Positions 6,742 to 10,092 of a stretch of DNA of 10,092 bases are shown one piece after another (the stretch's first letter is position 1; each line of letters opens with the position of its first letter). The position numbers and the translations under genes are program-made. Where the stretch lies: NCBI GenBank assembly GCA_049964535.1, contig JBMFXG010000094.1, positions 1 through 10,092 on the forward strand, in the 5' to 3' direction. A model generated the notes under the pieces. The model had not been told where the DNA came from. It was given only the letters and a program-made list of their open reading frames with translations, and ran no database searches. Source of the stretch: JAJYZP01 sp049964535. GTDB taxonomy: Bacteria > Actinomycetota > Acidimicrobiia > Acidimicrobiales > Acidimicrobiaceae.

Positions 6742-8643
6742 ATGAAATACATGCGCGCTGCACGCTTTGAAAACGTAGACCCACGACGCAAGATCGAACG
6801 AGCGACGCTCTTGCGAGCGTGGGGGTTTGCTCGACCGTACCGTGCGCACCTTGTCGCCTACCTCGGCACGATCATCGGCGCCGCCTTACTTGGAGCTCTC
6901 CCTCCGATCGTCTTCAAATCCATCATCGACAGCGCCATACCGAAACGCTCATTCAGAGACCTGACCGTCGACGCACTCCTCGTACTCCTACTCACTGTCG
7001 GTCAGTCGGGGCTCGGTGTGCTCAACCGATATCTCAGTTCCCTTATTGGAGAGGGTCTGATCTATCGGTTGCGAGTCGCACTCTTCGACCATATCCAGCA
7101 GCTCTCCATCTCCTTCTTCTCCCAAAGCCAAACTGGATCACTTCTCTCACGCCTCAACAACGACGTTCTCGGATCGCAGCAGACCGTCAGCACCTTCGCA
7201 TCAGTGGTCTCCGACGTCGCAACGCTAGCCTTCACACTCTTCTTCATGATTCAGCTCTCCTTTGAGGTCACCTTGGTCTCTCTCACCCTGGTACCGGCGA
7301 TCACCCTCCTCGACCGGAGGGTCGGTGGCCGACTTTCGGGCTTCGCCCGCCGACAGATGCAAGCGAACGCCCAGATGTCAACCATGGAAGAGGAGCGGTT
7401 CAATGTCTCAGGCGCCCTATTGGTCAAACTCTTCGGTTCACATCGATCCGAACTCAAGGAGTTCGATACCTACGCAGCATCGGTGAGAGACTCAGGCGTC
7501 CGACTTGCACTCGCCGGACGCGTCTACTTCACTGCTCTCTCGCTCATAGCGGGATTTGGAACGGTGGCCGTCTACTTCATCGGTGGCCGAGACGTGATCC
7601 TCCACACCCTCTCCTTAGGGGCGCTCGTGGCCCTCGCTCAGTACGTCTCGAGGCTCTACACCCCGCTCACCGATCTCGCCTCCGCTAGAGTCAACTTACT
7701 CCAAGCGCTCGTATCGTTCGAACGAGTCTTTGAGGTGCTAGATGCACCAATCGAGATCGAAGACCCTCACACTCCTGCAGAGTTAGGAACGATCCGCGGA
7801 GAGATCGTCTTTCACGATGTATCGTTCCGATACCCTGACCGCATACTCGTCGAATCACTGGCTCGTCCGTTGACGAATCTTGTTCAAGACAGTGAAGCAG
7901 TAAAGTCCGCACGAGAGCGGTCCACCGAAGCACTGAGAAACCTGTCACTTCGTATCGAACCAGGGATGCTCGTTGCCCTGGTCGGTCCTTCCGGAGCAGG
8001 GAAGACAACGATTACTAACCTCATTAACCGCCTCTACGACCCAAGCGAGGGTTTCATCACCATCGATGGCGTCGACCTGCGTGCGATGAGTCTCGAGCAG
8101 CTCCATGCTGCTATCGGGGTGGTGAGCCAAGATCCTCATCTCTTTCACGACACGATCCTACGCAACCTGCAGTACGCCTCAGAGAATGCGACCTACCCAG
8201 AGATCGTGCAAGCTGCTCAGGCTGCGCAGATCCACTCCTTGATTGAGTCGCTCCCCGACAAGTACGACACCATCGTCGGAGAGCGCGGATACCGACTCTC
8301 GGGAGGAGAAAAGCAGCGCCTCTCGATCGCCCGTGTCTTCCTCAAAAAGCCATCGATCGTCATCTTGGACGAGGCCACCTCCGCCCTTGACTCAGCAAAC
8401 GAAGCCCTCATCCAAGCTGCCATCGATCAAGTGTTGTTTCACCGAACCTCCATCGTGATCGCCCACCGACTTTCAACGATTCTTCGAGCAGACAAGATCG
8501 TGGTGGTAGACCACGGGGAGATCAGAGAGGAGGGTACCCATGAGGAGCTCCTTGAGTTGAATGGACTCTACAGAAACCTCTACGAGACCCAGTTCTCTTC
8601 CGAATCCACTGATGAGGACGCTTCTCCGGTCACGGGAGAGTGA
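6742..8643 (+). CDS. ABC exporter half-transporter (fused membrane and ATPase domains)
   Basis: This 633-residue type IV ABC exporter presumably works as a dimer in the cytoplasmic membrane. Hydrophobic segments lie near residues 37-58, 77-97, 154-173, 174-190, 258-281 and 289-303. The coupling region FFSQSQTGSLLSRLNNDV is typical of exporters. The ATPase domain has an A-loop tyrosine (Y364 in SFRYPD), Walker A GPSGAGKT (415-422), Q-loop Q463, signature LSGGEKQ (519-525), Walker B ending D543 with catalytic E544, D-loop SALD (547-550) and switch histidine H575. All catalytic residues are intact, so a homodimer is possible. An insertion of about 25 residues (367-396) separates the A-loop from the next strand. 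The substrate cannot be read from the sequence; lipids, peptides and drugs are all known for this family. ATGs at 6742 and 6751 are both possible starts. The 3' end overlaps the convergent deacetylase gene. Confidence 0.94.
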   Translation: MKYMRAARFENVDPRRKIERATLLRAWGFARPYRAHLVAYLGTIIGAALLGALPPIVFKSIIDSAIPKRSFRDLTVDALLVLLLTVGQSGLGVLNRYLSSLIGEGLIYRLRVALFDHIQQLSISFFSQSQTGSLLSRLNNDVLGSQQTVSTFASVVSDVATLAFTLFFMIQLSFEVTLVSLTLVPAITLLDRRVGGRLSGFARRQMQANAQMSTMEEERFNVSGALLVKLFGSHRSELKEFDTYAASVRDSGVRLALAGRVYFTALSLIAGFGTVAVYFIGGRDVILHTLSLGALVALAQYVSRLYTPLTDLASARVNLLQALVSFERVFEVLDAPIEIEDPHTPAELGTIRGEIVFHDVSFRYPDRILVESLARPLTNLVQDSEAVKSARERSTEALRNLSLRIEPGMLVALVGPSGAGKTTITNLINRLYDPSEGFITIDGVDLRAMSLEQLHAAIGVVSQDPHLFHDTILRNLQYASENATYPEIVQAAQAAQIHSLIESLPDKYDTIVGERGYRLSGGEKQRLSIARVFLKKPSIVILDEATSALDSANEALIQAAIDQVLFHRTSIVIAHRLSTILRADKIVVVDHGEIREEGTHEELLELNGLYRNLYETQFSSESTDEDASPVTGE

Positions 8644-9394
8644 GACGAAAGAAGCCTTCGGCGTAGCTCCCTTCGGGCAGCCCAAGCATCTCCGCCGTTG
8701 CTGAAAGCCAGCCCCGCACTCGCGGTCCAACCTCCTCGGGCTGGGGCAGTTGGCTCTCGTGCGCTAGGATCGCACTGATCTTGAGATCGATCGTGGCACT
8801 GACATCTTCAAAAGCGTTGATCTCCGGGTGAGCCATGAGCAGAACCTCATGTACGACAAAGTCCGAGAGACCCTCAGCTAGCAGCTCTGGAAACGCGAAA
8901 GGGTTGCGAGCATCCGGATAGACCGCATTCAGGGCAGCATCTCCCGTGGCACGATGATCCGGGTGTGAGGCGGGCAGGCGCTGGTAACTACGCTCTGGTG
9001 ATTGGCAGACGACTCGATCGGGATGAGTCCGGCGTATGGCTCGAGATATCTCCTTTCGAAGCTCAAGAGACGCGACGACCGACCCGTCGGGGTGGCCGAG
9101 GAACTGGACATCGTGAACACCGACGATCTCGGCCGCTCTGCGCTGCTCTTCTCGACGAATTGCAGGAATCTTCGATCGATCCACAGACTGGTCAAACCCT
9201 CCGGCATCACCATCGGTCACAACAAGGTACGACACCTCCGAACCCTGCTGGACCCACTTCGCAATACTCCCAGCGACTCCAAAATCAACGTCATCTGGAT
9301 GGGCCGTTACAACCAGGACCTTGTCGACTACCTCGAGGGTCGAATACTCCACAACCGAACATCCCTTCGCCTCATCACAGCGCACTCGCTTCAT
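8630..9394 (-). CDS. PIG-L/LmbE-family zinc deacetylase
   Basis: This 254-residue cytoplasmic enzyme belongs to the GlcNAc-PI de-N-acetylase family, whose members remove acyl groups from amino sugars and related amides. MshB and Mca of mycothiol metabolism are the best-known actinobacterial members. The zinc site is visible as AHPDD (H32, D34, D35) and SHPDH (H144, H147). TDGDAGG (60-66), the R80-R86 EEQRRAA segment and LGHPDG (99-104) also fit the family. The sequence resembles a common uncharacterised actinobacterial PIG-L group more than classical MshB, which is longer and begins its motif AHPDDE, so I give no symbol. The start is uncertain: ATG at 9394 has a poor ribosome site, whereas GTG at 9352 has AAGGGA nine bases upstream. 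The 3' end overlaps the ABC gene by 14 bp. Substrate unknown. Confidence 0.9.
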   Translation of the reverse strand: MKRVRCDEAKGCSVVEYSTLEVVDKVLVVTAHPDDVDFGVAGSIAKWVQQGSEVSYLVVTDGDAGGFDQSVDRSKIPAIRREEQRRAAEIVGVHDVQFLGHPDGSVVASLELRKEISRAIRRTHPDRVVCQSPERSYQRLPASHPDHRATGDAALNAVYPDARNPFAFPELLAEGLSDFVVHEVLLMAHPEINAFEDVSATIDLKISAILAHESQLPQPEEVGPRVRGWLSATAEMLGLPEGSYAEGFFRLTLP

Positions 9395-9698
9395 GACTCT
9401 CGTCTACGAGTTATTTAACCGATCGAAGACCGTCTTGTTCCAAAGTGCGTACCTCAGTTGGTACAACGATCGATCCAAGGGCTGCCAAAGACTCAGACAC
9501 TGGCAAATTTGCCGACACAGAACTCTTCTCGTTACCCTCATTTCAACACATCGTTCCACTCGCCATCGGGCTCAAGAGGACAGAAAGAAAAAGGTCCGCA
9601 GAACAAGACTTCACAGCTTAGCTGACCTCACCCCAACCGAGAATTACCAGCAATCCCCGATGACGTTACGAAGTGAGAGGTTGAGCTAACGTGGAGCC
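9395..9698. promoter_or_regulatory. Divergent spacer between deacetylase and peroxiredoxin genes
   Basis: This region presumably holds the promoters of both divergent genes. Visible elements are AAGAC-C-GTCTT (9426-9436), the hairpin GTACC/GGTAC (9449-9464), TGCCA/TGGCA (9483-9505) and the perfect palindrome listed separately. TAAATA on the minus strand (9412-9417) is a possible -10 box for the deacetylase, but the best -35 candidate (TTGGAA, 9438-9443) is 20 bases away, too far to trust. No gene is supported in the stretch. Confidence 0.45.
9502..9513. promoter_or_regulatory. Perfect 12-bp palindrome GGCAAATTTGCC, candidate operator
   Basis: The twelve bases equal their own reverse complement, with GC-rich ends and an AT core, a common design for a homodimeric repressor site. 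It lies near the middle of the divergent spacer, about 186 bases before the peroxiredoxin start and 108 from the deacetylase start. No regulator gene is in the window, so the bound protein is unknown. Confidence 0.4.
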
Positions 9699-10092
9699 AT
9701 GAGACTCGCCATCGGAGATCCCGCTCCTGACTTCACGGTACTCAATCACGACTCCATTGCGACCTCGTTACAAGACTTCCGGGGTCAAGCCATCGTCCTG
9801 TACATTTTCCCGAAAGCAGACACACCTGGCTGCACGCTTGAGGCAACGGATTTTCAACACGAACTCCCACGCTTTGACGCACATGACATCGTCGTGATGG
9901 GTCTCTCCCCTGACCCCCCAGAGGTTCTGCGTGTCTTTCGATCAAAGTACGGACTCGACTTTACGATGCTGAGCGATCCGGATCTCAAAACCGTGAAAGC
10001 TTACGGAGCCTACGGTACGAAGAAGCTCTACGGCAAGGAGATTACGGGGCTACTCCGATCCACCTTTGTGATCTCGCCAGAGGGCACGATCG
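9699..10092 (+). CDS. bcp: BCP-type peroxiredoxin (thiol peroxidase), cut by window end
   Basis: A thioredoxin-fold peroxidase that reduces H2O2 and organic hydroperoxides in the cytoplasm. The first 131 codons are present; family members are usually about 150-160 residues. It starts MRLAIGDPAPDFTV, followed by the active-site segment FPKADTPGCTLEA with peroxidatic C45 and the PxxxTPGCT pattern of BCP/PrxQ. Downstream features are LSPDPPEVLRVFRSKYGL, LSDPD and a C-terminal RSTFVISPEG. The resolving cysteine often found five residues after C45 is a threonine (T50), and no other cysteine appears in the visible part, so it looks like a 1-Cys enzyme that would need an outside thiol for recycling, unless a cysteine lies beyond the window. 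ATG at 9699 is the only good start. GGAG sits only 2 nt upstream, unusually close. Confidence 0.93.
   Translation, partial: MRLAIGDPAPDFTVLNHDSIATSLQDFRGQAIVLYIFPKADTPGCTLEATDFQHELPRFDAHDIVVMGLSPDPPEVLRVFRSKYGLDFTMLSDPDLKTVKAYGAYGTKKLYGKEITGLLRSTFVISPEGTI

Noticed and set aside
6685..6849. N-terminal extension of bluB by 55 codons
   Set aside because: It would overlap the start of the divergent ABC gene, is not protein-like, and BluB family proteins begin at about Met 6684.
6685..6960. Cobalamin riboswitch upstream of bluB
   Set aside because: Only 57 bp separate bluB from the divergent coding region and no B12-box-like sequence was seen on the minus strand.
9441..9520. tRNA-like D-arm pattern (CCTCAGTTGGTA) in the spacer before the peroxiredoxin gene
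   Set aside because: The D stem does not pair correctly and no acceptor stem, anticodon arm or T-arm could be found around it; only a local GTACC/GGTAC hairpin exists.

Overview
The window looks like an ordinary chromosomal stretch from an actinobacterium-like organism of moderate GC content. Three things suggest this: a very large (about 1600 residue) NAD-glutamate dehydrogenase, a PIG-L deacetylase of the mycothiol/actinobacterial style, and an ABC exporter with an insertion I associate with actinobacterial homologues. A moderate-GC acidimicrobial lineage would fit, but that is inference from general impression and not from a marker gene. I see no rRNA, tRNA, CRISPR array, transposase, phage gene or integration site.

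Layout. Positions 1-679 hold no convincing gene but contain several clear stem-loops, two of them strong (357-398 and 466-495). Positions 680-5464 (minus strand) are one intact gene for the large NAD-dependent glutamate dehydrogenase, preceded by a perfect AGGAGG ribosome binding site. The 5486-6003 spacer, between this gene and the next upstream one, holds a 74-nt imperfect inverted repeat and two short, doubtful reading frames on the minus strand. Positions 6004-6684 (minus) encode BluB, which makes the lower ligand of vitamin B12. A 57-bp gap separates it from a divergent, complete ABC exporter half-transporter (6742-8643, plus). That gene overlaps tail to tail by 14 bp with a PIG-L/LmbE-type zinc deacetylase (8630-9394, minus). 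A 304-bp divergent spacer with a perfect 12-bp palindrome follows. A BCP-type peroxiredoxin then starts at 9699 (plus) and runs off the window end.

The genes do not form one pathway. Glutamate dehydrogenase feeds glutamate carbon into the TCA cycle, BluB serves cobamide synthesis, the ABC protein exports an unknown substrate, the PIG-L enzyme probably removes an N-acyl group from a sugar-like amide, and the peroxiredoxin detoxifies peroxides. Frequent changes of strand suggest mostly single-gene transcription units.

I did not find a clearly new multi-gene system. The parts most worth a second look are non-coding: the structured leader upstream of the glutamate dehydrogenase gene, the stem-loops downstream of it, and the palindrome between the deacetylase and peroxiredoxin genes.
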